Shown here: positions 51,968-60,571 of the stretch, piece after piece | Layout of the letters: each line of letters begins with the position of its first letter | Numbering within the stretch: position 1 is the first letter of the stretch | Assembly (NCBI GenBank): GCA_038239005.1 | Contig: JBBSFE010000017.1 | Coordinates: 4,900 to 68,899, forward strand | DNA: 64,000 nucleotides | Source of the DNA: DASXHD01 sp038239005 | Lineage (GTDB): Bacteria > Myxococcota_A > Polyangia > Polyangiales > Polyangiaceae | Reading direction: 5' to 3' | Translations under genes and position numbers: made by a program | The notes under the pieces: generated by a model | The model's input: only the letters and a program-made list of their open reading frames with translations | Database searches by the model: none | Told to the model about the DNA's origin: nothing

Positions 51968-53199
51968 GGCAACGTCTCCTCGAACGTTGCGATCGGTTGC
52001 GCGCCGACGATGCGACGACCCTCGATGAACGACGTGGGCGTTCCCTTCACGTCGAGCTTGGTCGCCAGCGCCTCGTCGGCGAGAACGGCGGCTTCCGTCG
52101 TCGGGCTATCGAGATCGCGCGTGAATCGACCGACGTCGAGACCCACCTTGTTCGCGTACGCAGCGAGTGACGCGCGGTCGAGCGCATCTTGATGTTCGAA
52201 CAGCATCGCCGAGTACGCATCGAGCTTGCCCTGCGCCGACGCTGCAACCGCGGCTTTCGCGGCAAGACGCGCATGCGGATGCATCGCGAGCGGACGATTG
52301 CGCAAGACGACGCGAACGTCGGGATGCTTCGTCGCGATCTCGCGAAGCCTCGCATCGAGCTTCTTGCAATACGGGCATTCGAAATCGGTGAAGAGCGCAA
52401 TCGTGGTCTTCGCGTTCGCTCGGCCCAAAAACTCAGCGCCGCCGATGTCCTTCGGAACGAGCGCCTCGGGCGCATCTTCCTCGAACGTCGCTGGGTGCGC
52501 GCGCGCATCGTCGAGGAGCGCACCATAGACATGATCGCGTCGCACGCCGGCCGCCACGAGAGCGCGCGCGCGTGAGAGCTCTTCGCCAATCACGGCGTCG
52601 AACGTCGCAAGTGGTTGCGCGCCGCCGACCTTGCGTCCGTTGATGAAGAACGTTGGCGTCCCTCGAACGTGAAGCGCCGAAGCGAGCGACTCTGCTTGTG
52701 CGAGCGCGACAGCAGGCGCATCCGAATCGCGCGCGCGCTCGAACGCGTTGCGATCGATGCCCACATCTACAGCGAGCTGCGCGAGGTCGCCCGGCGAACG
52801 CGAATCTGGATTTTCGAAGAGCTTCGGATGAAGCGCCTCGAAGCCCGCAACTTGCGCGGCCGCGAGCGCGGCGAGGGCCGCGTCCCGCGCGTGTGGATGC
52901 ATCGGCAGCGGATGCTCGGCTACGGCGATGCTCACGTCGTCCCCGTATTTCCGCCGGATCGCGACGATGGTGTGCTCGGCCTTCCCGCAGAAGGGGCAAT
53001 CGTAGTCCGTGAATTCCACGATGGTGACGAGCGCATTCCGCGCGCCCATCGACGGAAGCCCATCGATCGGAACCGCGTAGCGCTGCGCGTCGGGATTCGG
53101 AACCGCCTCGGACGGCGCAGGATCGAGGAGAGATTTGTCGCGGCTACCACAAGAGAACGTGAGCGCGCCCGCGAGCGCGACGAAGACGAAATTTCGCAT
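51961..53199 (-). CDS. Lipoprotein with two DsbA-type thioredoxin domains
   Basis: 412 residues. The signal ends in ALTFSCGS (lipobox, Cys17). Domain 1 (about 45-215) has 'EFTDYDCPFCGKAEHTI' (CPFC, Cys68/Cys71) and the cis-Pro loop 'HVRGTPTFFINGRKVGG'. Domain 2 (about 250-410) has 'LFTDFECPYCKKLDARL' (CPYC, Cys275/Cys278) and 'VKGTPTSFIEGRRIVGA'. Both active sites are intact, so the protein should carry two disulfide-exchange centres on the outer face of a membrane. It lies six bases after the anti-sigma factor gene. Confidence 0.92.
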   Translation of the reverse strand: MRNFVFVALAGALTFSCGSRDKSLLDPAPSEAVPNPDAQRYAVPIDGLPSMGARNALVTIVEFTDYDCPFCGKAEHTIVAIRRKYGDDVSIAVAEHPLPMHPHARDAALAALAAAQVAGFEALHPKLFENPDSRSPGDLAQLAVDVGIDRNAFERARDSDAPAVALAQAESLASALHVRGTPTFFINGRKVGGAQPLATFDAVIGEELSRARALVAAGVRRDHVYGALLDDARAHPATFEEDAPEALVPKDIGGAEFLGRANAKTTIALFTDFECPYCKKLDARLREIATKHPDVRVVLRNRPLAMHPHARLAAKAAVAASAQGKLDAYSAMLFEHQDALDRASLAAYANKVGLDVGRFTRDLDSPTTEAAVLADEALATKLDVKGTPTSFIEGRRIVGAQPIATFEETLPQ

Positions 53200-53205
53200 A
53201 CCGGT

Positions 53206-53574
53206 TCATGGCGTCGCGAGCGAAATGGTTACATCGCGATCGCATACGAGATGGCTCGGCTCCATCGCGCACATCGCGCCGTCCCCGGGAGAGAGCGAGG
53301 CCATCGGCTCCATCGCGCTCGCTGGACACGAGAGTCCATCGGAATACGCCGCTCGAGCGTCATCGAGCACGCCGGTCGGATGCGAAGGCGCAAGCAGGAT
53401 GCACGCGGCCGCGGCGATCCACGCGGCGATCATCCCGCGCTCCCGACGCACGGGCGTCATGCGCGCGGCGCGTGCGAGCACGTCGTCGATGTCGAGCGTC
53501 ATCGTCGGTAGCGCGCGTGCACGAACGCCGAAGAGCTCGCGCTCGAGGGACTCATCGGATGCGTCGTCGATCAT
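53206..53574 (-). CDS. Membrane anti-sigma factor with exported cysteines
   Basis: 122 residues. The N-terminal 45 are soluble and charged, one transmembrane helix follows (about 48-62, 'MIAAWIAAAACILLA'), and the C-terminal 60 residues should lie outside. That part contains three cysteines (83, 102, 111) in 'GLSCPASAM', 'GAMCAMEP' and 'HLVCDRD'. Its start overlaps the sigma factor stop by ATGA, the usual arrangement for an anti-sigma factor. A zinc (ZAS) motif is absent. Confidence 0.65.
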   Translation of the reverse strand: MIDDASDESLERELFGVRARALPTMTLDIDDVLARAARMTPVRRERGMIAAWIAAAACILLAPSHPTGVLDDARAAYSDGLSCPASAMEPMASLSPGDGAMCAMEPSHLVCDRDVTISLATP

Positions 53575-54155
53575 GGCGAGCCTCCACGTTTGTACGCATC
53601 GAGGGTTTCGCGAAGGACTTCGCGTGCGCGATGGATCTCGACCTTCACTTTGGCGAGCGAGAAACCCATGAGCGTCGCGATGTCGTCGTAGGAGAGCTCG
53701 TGATCGAGTCGCAAGAGGAGCATCGCGCGCCGATCGTCCGAGAGCTTCCCTAGCGCGAGGTCGACGACGCGCACCACCTCACGACCAAGCAAATCGCCTT
53801 CGGGCGAGCTGGCCGGCGATGCGCCATCTGCGTCGCTCGCTACGAAAACGCGAGCGGACCGCGTGCGCGCCTTCCGCATTTCGAGCGACACGTTGCGCGC
53901 TATGCCGAAAATCCACGGCACGGCCCTTTCGCGATCGCACAGAATCTCGCGATGCCGATGAAACGCGCGCGCGAACGTCTCTTGTGTGGCGTCGGCCGCC
54001 AGCGCTGAATCGCCCAGCAAATCCCTCAAGAACCGATGCACGCGCGGAGCGTGGCGCTCGTAGAGGAACGTGAACCGTTCGCGCTCGACATCGCTCGCAT
54101 CAGCGGCAATTCCGAGCGCCGGCGTTAGCGCCGACAAGGAAGCAAGAGTCGTCAC
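53571..54155 (-). CDS. ECF RNA polymerase sigma factor
   Basis: 194 residues from a GTG at 54155. Region 2 is 'FTFLYERHAPRVHRFLRDLL' to 'DATQETFARAFHRHREI' and 'VPWIFGIARNVSLEMRKAR', region 4 is 'LGKLSDDRRAMLLLRLDHEL' to 'YDDIATLMGFSLAKVKVEIHRAREVLRE', the standard sigma-70 ECF layout. It is followed by an overlapping anti-sigma factor and a double-DsbA lipoprotein, suggesting an envelope redox or stress regulon. Confidence 0.95.
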   Translation of the reverse strand: MTTLASLSALTPALGIAADASDVERERFTFLYERHAPRVHRFLRDLLGDSALAADATQETFARAFHRHREILCDRERAVPWIFGIARNVSLEMRKARTRSARVFVASDADGASPASSPEGDLLGREVVRVVDLALGKLSDDRRAMLLLRLDHELSYDDIATLMGFSLAKVKVEIHRAREVLRETLDAYKRGGSP

Positions 54156-54208
54156 GTAAGTCCCTGGCTCGAGCAACCCGGAAGTTACGACAATTCTTCC
54201 TGTGGGCG

Positions 54209-54865
54209 CTATTTCGCGAGAATCGAGTCCGCCCACACGTCGAGCAACCCGCCGGGCGATTCGTAGATGGCCACGGCGCCCGCGAGCGAAGCGGCGTCCC
54301 AGCCGCCGCAACGAAAGCCGATGCATCGCACGTTCGCGCGCGATGCCGCTCGCACGTCGTAGGGCGTATCGCCGAGCATCACCGCTTGGCGAGGCTCGGC
54401 ATTCGCACGTTTCAATGCGGCGACCACGATGTCTGGAGCGGGCTTCGATTCGTCAGCGTCGTCGCTCGAGGTCATGCTCTCGAACATGTCGGCGATGCCC
54501 GCATGGGCAACGATCGCATGCACCTCTTTGTCGTCCGCGGACGTTGCGGCAATGATTTTGCGACCCGACTCACGAATGCGCTCGAGTAACTCACGCGCGC
54601 GTGGAAATGCGTGGACGTCGGCGAGATATTTTTCGAGGAACGTGCGTTGCGCTCTCGCGCCGGCCTCGCGCCCTTTCGGTGACTCCGGATCGACACCGAG
54701 CGCGGGCATCAGTTTGTCGCCGCCCATACCGATGAGCGGACGAATTTGATCGAACGTGGCGACGTGGCCGATTCCTTCGAGCGCCTCGATCCATGCGAGC
54801 GTATGCGCGTCGTTACTGTCGACCAGCGTTCCGTCGATGTCGGAGAGTACGACTGTGATCACCAC
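54209..54865 (-). CDS. HAD-family phosphatase (phosphoglycolate-phosphatase-like)
   Basis: 218 residues from a GTG at 54865 (54862 also possible). HAD motif I is 'VVLSDIDGTLVDSND' (DxDGT), motif II 'IIAATSADDKEVHA', motif III the Lys in 'ADESKPAPDIVVAAL', and motif IV 'AVMLGDTPYDVRAA' (GDxxxD). The helical cap ('HTLAWIEALEGIGHVATF') follows motif I. It would remove phosphate from a small metabolite. It begins four bases after the stop of the preceding membrane gene. Confidence 0.92.
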   Translation of the reverse strand: MVITVVLSDIDGTLVDSNDAHTLAWIEALEGIGHVATFDQIRPLIGMGGDKLMPALGVDPESPKGREAGARAQRTFLEKYLADVHAFPRARELLERIRESGRKIIAATSADDKEVHAIVAHAGIADMFESMTSSDDADESKPAPDIVVAALKRANAEPRQAVMLGDTPYDVRAASRANVRCIGFRCGGWDAASLAGAVAIYESPGGLLDVWADSILAK

Positions 54866-54869
54866 GGCC

Positions 54870-55325
54870 TCACGCGGCAAGGCGGCGCCAGAGCATGTCG
54901 TAGGTCCAGCCGTAGACCCAATGCGCCGCAATCATCGACGTCGGTCGCAACGGACGATCGTTTTTCGGGCGCGGCATGATGCCGAGCGCGGGAACGGCGC
55001 CCTGATACGCCGCTGCCCAAACCAACGTCGCGAGCTTCATCGCCGATGCCTTTCCGGGATCGACAACGCGCGCTTCGCGCAGCACGCCGATGGCAGCGCC
55101 GAGGAAGGCGCCAAATCCAAGGTGCGCCGCAGCCGTTGCGATCGTGATGGCGTTCTTCGACCGCGGCAACCCGAGCGCCTTGAACATCGCCTTGACGATC
55201 TTTTGCGGCGGCAGCTCGCCCATCGCTCCCGCCGATTGCGTGAGCTTCATCACCGCGGTCATCGCGACCGTAGCGCCGATGCCTGCGACAGCACCCATAG
55301 CGAGCGAACGTGGATATCGCTTCAT
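54870..55325 (-). CDS. Small membrane protein (DUF1440/DUF6789-like)
   Basis: 151 residues from the ATG at 55325. It begins 'MKRYPRSLAMGAVAGIGATVAMTAVM' and has four hydrophobic segments (about 8-28, 58-80, 100-120, 130-148), with 'HLGFGAFLGAAIGVL' and 'MIAAHWVYGWTYDMLW' near the C-terminus. This pattern is seen in small uncharacterised membrane proteins of the DUF1440/DUF6789 type. Transcribed with the HAD gene. Confidence 0.65.
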   Translation of the reverse strand: MKRYPRSLAMGAVAGIGATVAMTAVMKLTQSAGAMGELPPQKIVKAMFKALGLPRSKNAITIATAAAHLGFGAFLGAAIGVLREARVVDPGKASAMKLATLVWAAAYQGAVPALGIMPRPKNDRPLRPTSMIAAHWVYGWTYDMLWRRLAA

Positions 55326-55380
55326 GGCCGCCGCTTTTGCAAACCGCATTCCGCGCGCGCATCCCGACCGAGCAACATCC

Positions 55381-55394
55381 CCGCTCGCGAGCGG
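55381..55394. promoter_or_regulatory. Perfect 14-bp palindrome in a divergent promoter region
   Basis: CCGCTCGCGAGCGG lies in the 164-base space between the divergent starts at 55325 and 55490. It may be an operator serving one or both genes, although short GC palindromes are expected by chance in such a GC-rich genome. Confidence 0.3.
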
Positions 55395-55489
55395 GCGCGC
55401 TTTTTCGCCACACGCAGGCAGCAGTGCCTCGCATGACACACACAACGCGGCGGTTTTGTGTAGGCGCGGTCGTTGCACAGGGAGGATCC

Positions 55490-56653
55490 GTGGCATCACA
55501 CGTCCTGCGCATCGAGCTGAACGCGCGCACGTTCGTGATCGCGCTCGCGATGGCTGCCGCTGCGTGGCTGCTCATCAAGCTCTCGGCGGTCGTTCTCGTC
55601 ATCGTCGTCGCTTTGATGCTCGTCGGCATGTTGAATCCGGTGGTCGACAAGCTCGAGGCACGCGGCATGCGCCGCCACTTGGCGATTGGGACCGTATTCG
55701 CCGCCGTGCTCGTCGCGATCGTTGGCGCGTGCGCCTTTGCGATTCCGCGCATCGTCTCGCAGGCAGGTGAAGTCCTGCATCGCTTTCCACAGGTGCAAGC
55801 CGACCTCGCTGGCAGGCTGGATGCGGTGCCAGCGTTGGCTCCGCTCAGCAAAAGCGTTCGCGAGCTGAAGCCCGAAGCGCTCTCGACACACCTCGCAAAG
55901 TGGGGTTGGGCGTATTCAGGAACGGCGCTCAACGCAGTCGCTTACGGCGCGAGCACGCTGTTTCTGTCGCTTTATCTCCTTTTGGATCGCGATCGCATGC
56001 GCGGCGGGCTCTTTGCGATCGTGCCACGCGCATACCACGTGAGGCTGTCGCGCCTTCTCTTGAGCTTCGAAGGAATCGTGAGCGGGTATCTTCGTGGTCA
56101 GCTCATTACGTCGGCGCTGATGGCCGTTTTCACGTTTGCGGTTCTCACTATCGCGCATGTTCCAAACGCGCTCGTGCTCGCCCTGATTGCGGGCGTGGCG
56201 GACGTACTCCCCTACGTGGGCGCGATCCTCGCATGCGGCCCGGCATGCTTGGGAGCACTCGGAAACGGAATGACCACCGCCGTCGTCGTGCTGGTGCTCC
56301 TCGCCGCCTACCAGGAGCTCGAAAGCCGCTTCATCATTCCCCGCGTCTACGGTGGCGCTCTGCGATTGCCAGCATCCATCGTTATGGTGTCGCTACTCAT
56401 CGGCGGCACATTGCTGGGCATCATGGGGGCGCTGCTCGCGCTGCCGATTGCGGCTGGCATCCGTGCCGTCGTCGAAGAGCTACGCGTCGACCTGCCTGGG
56501 GAGGTCACCGACGACGCCGTCGTGCGTGCGCGCGATGCCCGTGAAGAACGAGACTTTGCGCGACGCGCGGCCGGCACACCTGCTGTGGAAGCCGCAGCGA
56601 TCGCAACCGAAATAGTCGAAACACGTTTGGCAGAAGAAGCGGAGAGATCATGA
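55490..56653 (+). CDS. AI-2E family (PerM/YdiK-like) permease
   Basis: 387 residues from a GTG at 55490 preceded by a perfect GGAGG at 55481-55485. About eight membrane segments: two near 10-55, one near 65-85, then a soluble region to about 140, and a bundle from 145 to 330 with 'GVADVLPYVGAILACGP' and 'QELESRFIIPRVYGGALRLPA', both hallmarks of the AI-2E_transport family. A charged C-terminal tail follows. The family includes transporters of ions or small signals; the substrate is unknown. Overlaps the next lipoprotein by ATGA. Confidence 0.92.
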   Translation: MASHVLRIELNARTFVIALAMAAAAWLLIKLSAVVLVIVVALMLVGMLNPVVDKLEARGMRRHLAIGTVFAAVLVAIVGACAFAIPRIVSQAGEVLHRFPQVQADLAGRLDAVPALAPLSKSVRELKPEALSTHLAKWGWAYSGTALNAVAYGASTLFLSLYLLLDRDRMRGGLFAIVPRAYHVRLSRLLLSFEGIVSGYLRGQLITSALMAVFTFAVLTIAHVPNALVLALIAGVADVLPYVGAILACGPACLGALGNGMTTAVVVLVLLAAYQELESRFIIPRVYGGALRLPASIVMVSLLIGGTLLGIMGALLALPIAAGIRAVVEELRVDLPGEVTDDAVVRARDAREERDFARRAAGTPAVEAAAIATEIVETRLAEEAERS

Positions 56654-57222
56654 GTACAAATAAGTTGAAGTTCGTCGTCGCTGCGATGATCGCATCGGCG
56701 GGTTTCGCCGCCCTCGCATGTGGCGGTGCGTCGGAAGAAGGCAGCGAGAGCAACGTCCCGGTCGCCAGCGACAGCGCATCATCGACCGCACCAAAGACGA
56801 CCGCGCACGTGGTCGCGCCGAAGCCTACTGCCACGGCAGCGGCAACGGTAGTCGTGGCGCCGCCGCCCGAGTCGACGCTGCCTGCGTCCTTCAATTCGGC
56901 GAACGATGCGCGCAAGGCAGCCGATGCTGCGCTCGCAACGCTCCTGGCAACGAAGGAAACCAACTGCGATGTCATCGCCGCCGCCCTCGCGAAATTCACG
57001 GCCGACAACTCGGCGGCCTACTCGGTGTGGAACGCCGAATACGCGAAGCTCACGCCCGACCAAATGAAGCTCGCGACATCGCGGGCGATGGGCGGCCCGG
57101 ACCTCGCCGCATCCCTCGGCGTCGGCGGCTTCAAAGCGTGTCTCGACAAGAAGGATCCCAAGCTGGGTACGGCGATGCGTGCTTTCCTCGCTGTCGCGAC
57201 CTCTGGTCCGCCGCACAAGTAA
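56650..57222 (+). CDS. Lipoprotein, unknown function
   Basis: 190 residues; the ATG overlaps the permease stop. The signal ends in FAALACGG (lipobox). An Ala/Thr/Pro linker (about 30-75) precedes a helical domain of about 110 residues ('NDARKAADAALATLLATKE', 'LTPDQMKLATSRAMGG') with two cysteines. It is probably periplasmic or surface-anchored. Twenty-one bases separate it from the catalase gene. Confidence 0.75.
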   Translation: MSTNKLKFVVAAMIASAGFAALACGGASEEGSESNVPVASDSASSTAPKTTAHVVAPKPTATAAATVVVAPPPESTLPASFNSANDARKAADAALATLLATKETNCDVIAAALAKFTADNSAAYSVWNAEYAKLTPDQMKLATSRAMGGPDLAASLGVGGFKACLDKKDPKLGTAMRAFLAVATSGPPHK

Positions 57223-57243
57223 CCCCACAATAGACCCACACAC

Positions 57244-59295
57244 ATGATCAAAGCGAAGACGAGCACGGGCAGCGGCGGCGAGCTTCACCAACAAGTGACC
57301 GGAAACGGCGAGACGCTGACCACGAATCAAGGTCTGCCCGTTTCCGACGATCAGAACTCGCTTCGCGCATTCGCGCGCGGGCCGACGCTTCTCGAGGACA
57401 TGGTTCTTCGCGAGAAGATCACCCACTTCGACCACGAGCGGATTCCGGAGCGCGTCGTACACGCGCGCGGCAGCGGAGCTCACGGTTTTTTCGAGCTCAC
57501 CAAATCCCTCAAGGCGTACACGACCGCGAAGATTCTCACGGAGGTCGGCAAGAAGACGCCGGTCTTCGCGCGATTTTCGACCGTCGCTGGCGGCGCCGGA
57601 TCGATCGATACGCCTCGCGACGTGCGCGGCTTCGCCGTGAAGCTCTACACGAGCGAGGGCAACTGGGATTTGGTTGGCAACAACATCCCCGTCTTCTTCA
57701 TCCAAGACGCCATCAAATTTCCCGATCTCATTCACGCCGTGAAGATGGAGCCCGATCGCGGATTCCCCCAGAATGCGAGCGCGCACGACACGTTTTGGGA
57801 TTTCATCTCACTGACGCCCGAAGCGATGCACATGGTCATGTGGGTCATGTCGGACAGAACCCTTCCACGTTCGCTCGCGATGATGGAGGGCTTCGGCATC
57901 CACACGTTCAAGCTCATCGACAAGAACAGCGCACCCACGTTCGTGAAGTTTCACTGGCGCCCGAAGGCCGGCCTTCAATCGACACTTTGGGACGAAGCGG
58001 TGAAGATCGCCGGGGCGGATCAAGATTTTCATCGTCGCGATCTCTTCGAAGCGATCAAGGCCAAGCGTTTTCCAGAGTGGGAGCTCTCGGTTCAGCTCTT
58101 CACGGAGAAAGAAGCCGATGCGTTCCCGTTCGATCACCTCGACCCGACGAAGCTCATTCCTGAAGAGCTCGTGCCGCTCCAAGTGATCGGTCGCATGGTG
58201 CTCGACCGCTGGCCCGACAACTTCTTCGCCGAGACCGAGCAAGTCGCGTTTTGTCCGTCGCACGTCGTTCCCGGCATCGATTTCTCGGACGATCCGCTCC
58301 TTCAAGGCCGTCTCTTTTCGTACCTCGATACGCAGCTCTCGCGCCTCGGATCGGCCAATTTTCACGAGCTTCCGATCAACGCGCCGAAGTGTCCGTTCGC
58401 GAATCATCAACGCGACGGGCACATGCAGATGCAGGTTCCGAAAGGCCGCGTCGCCTACGAGCCCAATTCGCTCTCGGCCACCGCGCCGCGCGAAACGCCG
58501 AATGGGTTCCGCAGCGATGGCGCGAAGATGAAGGGCGACAAGACACGCATTCGTGCGAAGGCGTTCGCTGATCACTACACGCAGGCGCGCCTCTTTTATC
58601 GCAGCCAAACGACGCTCGAGCAGAGCCACATCGCGTCGGCGCTCGTCTTCGAGCTATCGAAGGTCGAAGCCGTGCATGTTCGCGCTGCCATGGTGGCTCA
58701 GCTGCGCAACGTCGAAGACGATCTCGCGCGACGTGTCGCCGATGGCCTCGGGATGGATCTGCCAGCGCGCGCACCGGCGGCGCAACCGACGAAGAACATG
58801 CCGCCCTCGCCTGCCCTGCAGATCATCGGGAAGATGAAGCCCACGCTCGAAGGTCGCTCGGTCGGCATTTTGATCACCGACGGTTCCAATCGCAAAGCGG
58901 TCGATGCGCTCGTGAAAGCCATCACCAAGGCCGGCGCAACGCCCAACATCATCGCTCCCAAAGTGGGCGGAGCGAAGATGTCGGACAAGTCGCATGTCGC
59001 GGCGGATCACAAGCTCGGCGGAGCGCCTTCGGTTCTGTTCGATGCCGTCGCCATCATCGTCTCCGAAGATGGCGCCTCCGATCTCGCCAACGAGAGCGCC
59101 GCCGTGGATTTCGTGCGCGACGCGTTCGGGCATCTCAAAGCCATCGCCGTCGACGAAGGCGGCAGCGCATTGCTCGAGCTCGCCGGAATCGAAGCCGACG
59201 ACGGCGTCGTCGATTCGAAGGACGTTCAAACGTTCATCAAACGCGCGATGACTCGACAGTGGGACCGAGAGCCGGGCGTCCGAACGCTCTCCTGA
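57244..59295 (+). CDS. katE: Large-subunit catalase (HPII type)
   Basis: 683 residues, the size of clade 2 catalases. The active-site His is in 'RVVHARGSGAHGFFEL' (His73), followed by 'PVFARFSTVAGGAGSIDTPRDVRGFAVKLY' (split), the Asn in 'NWDLVGNNIPVFFIQD', and the haem-ligand Tyr in 'RLFSYLDTQLSRLG'. From residue 540 a flavodoxin/class I amidotransferase-like C-terminal domain is present ('GRSVGILITDGSNRKAVD'), as in HPII. Cytosolic; degrades hydrogen peroxide. It heads a run of stress genes to 61102. Confidence 0.96.
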   Translation: MIKAKTSTGSGGELHQQVTGNGETLTTNQGLPVSDDQNSLRAFARGPTLLEDMVLREKITHFDHERIPERVVHARGSGAHGFFELTKSLKAYTTAKILTEVGKKTPVFARFSTVAGGAGSIDTPRDVRGFAVKLYTSEGNWDLVGNNIPVFFIQDAIKFPDLIHAVKMEPDRGFPQNASAHDTFWDFISLTPEAMHMVMWVMSDRTLPRSLAMMEGFGIHTFKLIDKNSAPTFVKFHWRPKAGLQSTLWDEAVKIAGADQDFHRRDLFEAIKAKRFPEWELSVQLFTEKEADAFPFDHLDPTKLIPEELVPLQVIGRMVLDRWPDNFFAETEQVAFCPSHVVPGIDFSDDPLLQGRLFSYLDTQLSRLGSANFHELPINAPKCPFANHQRDGHMQMQVPKGRVAYEPNSLSATAPRETPNGFRSDGAKMKGDKTRIRAKAFADHYTQARLFYRSQTTLEQSHIASALVFELSKVEAVHVRAAMVAQLRNVEDDLARRVADGLGMDLPARAPAAQPTKNMPPSPALQIIGKMKPTLEGRSVGILITDGSNRKAVDALVKAITKAGATPNIIAPKVGGAKMSDKSHVAADHKLGGAPSVLFDAVAIIVSEDGASDLANESAAVDFVRDAFGHLKAIAVDEGGSALLELAGIEADDGVVDSKDVQTFIKRAMTRQWDREPGVRTLS

Positions 59296-59296
59296 G

Positions 59297-59458
59297 TCAC
59301 GCGGCGCGGCGGCCCATCACGAGCGATACGATCGCGAGGACGATGAAGACGATGAACGCGATCTTGGCCATCCAGGCGGAGGTGTCGGCGAGACCGCCAA
59401 ATCCGAGGACAGCTGCGATGATTGCGATGACGAAGAAGACGATGGCTGCTTTCAACAT
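59297..59458 (-). CDS. DUF1328 small membrane protein
   Basis: 53 residues from the ATG at 59458, preceded by an AGGGA ribosome-binding sequence seven bases upstream. Two membrane segments: 'AAIVFFVIAIIAAVLGFGGL' and 'AKIAFIVFIVLAIVSLVMG', matching the DUF1328 (YtjA) family. Its stop abuts the catalase stop on the other strand. Such proteins are often stress-induced; mechanism unknown. Confidence 0.88.
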   Translation of the reverse strand: MLKAAIVFFVIAIIAAVLGFGGLADTSAWMAKIAFIVFIVLAIVSLVMGRRAA

Positions 59459-59649
59459 GGCGTCTTCCCTTTCACGCGGCGTACCAACCGGATTCGTCGT
59501 GAATTCGCGCCCCTCCCCGTTTGTAGCGTGGCTGATAATTCGCCACACCGTTTCCGATTTGCCTCGCGGCTCCGAGCTCGCGTCGAGCTTCTCGCTCGCG
59601 CGCTCACGTTTTTTTCGCATCGGCACGACGTTCGCAATGTGCCGCCGGC

Positions 59650-60168
59650 ATGAATGCCATCACCTTGCTCGAAAAACACCACAAGAAGGCGAAAGCCGCA
59701 CTCAAGAAACTTTCCCACGGCCACGACGCTGCCGTTCTCGACCAAGTCGCGAGTGAGCTTGCCGCACACATGGTCATCGAGGAGACGATCTTTTATCCCG
59801 CGGTCCGTAACGTCAAACCGGATCTCGTGCTCGAGAGCTACGAGGAGCACGCGCTCGCGCAGACGGCACTGAAGCGCCTCCTCGCAACGACGCCCAAAGA
59901 CGCTCGCTTCAAGGCGCGTGCGAAGGCGCTGCTCGATCTCATCGAGCATCACGTCGAGGAAGAAGAGGAAGACCTCTTTCCGAAAGTGAAGAAGAGCCTC
60001 GAAGCCGAAGAGCTCGACAAGCTCGGCGCGAAAATGAGCGAACGCTTCGACGCGCTCGTCGCCGAAGGCCACGACGCCGTGCTCCCGCAGGGCGCAGGCA
60101 AAGTCACCGCCGATCGGGAATCGCAAAAAGTCTCCGCCGGCGCAAACCACCAAGGAGCCCGCACATGA
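59650..60168 (+). CDS. Hemerythrin HHE-domain protein
   Basis: 172 residues. The four-helix hemerythrin pattern is visible: 'LLEKHHKKAKAALKKL' (His), 'AAHMVIEETIFYPAV' (H-x-x-x-E), 'YEEHALAQTALKRL' and 'LIEHHVEEEEEDLFPKVKK' (H-H-x-x-x-E). It binds a non-haem diiron centre and may sense or scavenge oxygen or nitric oxide. The stop overlaps the BON lipoprotein start (ATGA). Confidence 0.92.
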   Translation: MNAITLLEKHHKKAKAALKKLSHGHDAAVLDQVASELAAHMVIEETIFYPAVRNVKPDLVLESYEEHALAQTALKRLLATTPKDARFKARAKALLDLIEHHVEEEEEDLFPKVKKSLEAEELDKLGAKMSERFDALVAEGHDAVLPQGAGKVTADRESQKVSAGANHQGART

Positions 60169-60554
60169 AAATCGTGATGATCGCAATTGCATGCGCCGCT
60201 CTCGCGGCGTGCGACAAGAACCCAACCGACACGACAACCACGACCGCGGCGACCGGGACGGCAGTCGACAACACGAAGGTCAACGATCGAGACAAGGACG
60301 CGCTCACGCTCACGCCGCTCGATCAGAAAAACAACGCTGCTGATACGCAAATCACGGCGCAGGTTCGAAAAATGCTGATGGCCGACGACACGCTGTCGAC
60401 CGACGCGAAGAACGTGAAAGTGATCACCCAGGACGCCAACGTGGTCCTGCGCGGACCCGTGAAGACCGACGCCGAAAAGGCTGCCGTTGGCACGCGCGCC
60501 GGTTTGGTCACGGGCGTCAAACATGTCGAGAACGATCTCGACGTCATTAAATAG
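60165..60554 (+). CDS. BON-domain lipoprotein
   Basis: 129 residues; AAGGAG precedes the ATG by seven bases. The signal ends in CAALAACDK (lipobox). After a Thr-rich linker the BON domain reads 'DTQITAQVRKMLMADDTLSTDAKNVKVITQDANVVLRG' (split) and 'VKTDAEKAAVGTRAGLVTG', with the conserved 'V.L.G.V' strand. BON domains bind phospholipid and protect the envelope under stress. Probably in the outer-membrane or periplasmic space. Confidence 0.9.
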   Translation: MKIVMIAIACAALAACDKNPTDTTTTTAATGTAVDNTKVNDRDKDALTLTPLDQKNNAADTQITAQVRKMLMADDTLSTDAKNVKVITQDANVVLRGPVKTDAEKAAVGTRAGLVTGVKHVENDLDVIK

Positions 60555-60571
60555 AAAGCAGAAGGCAAATC

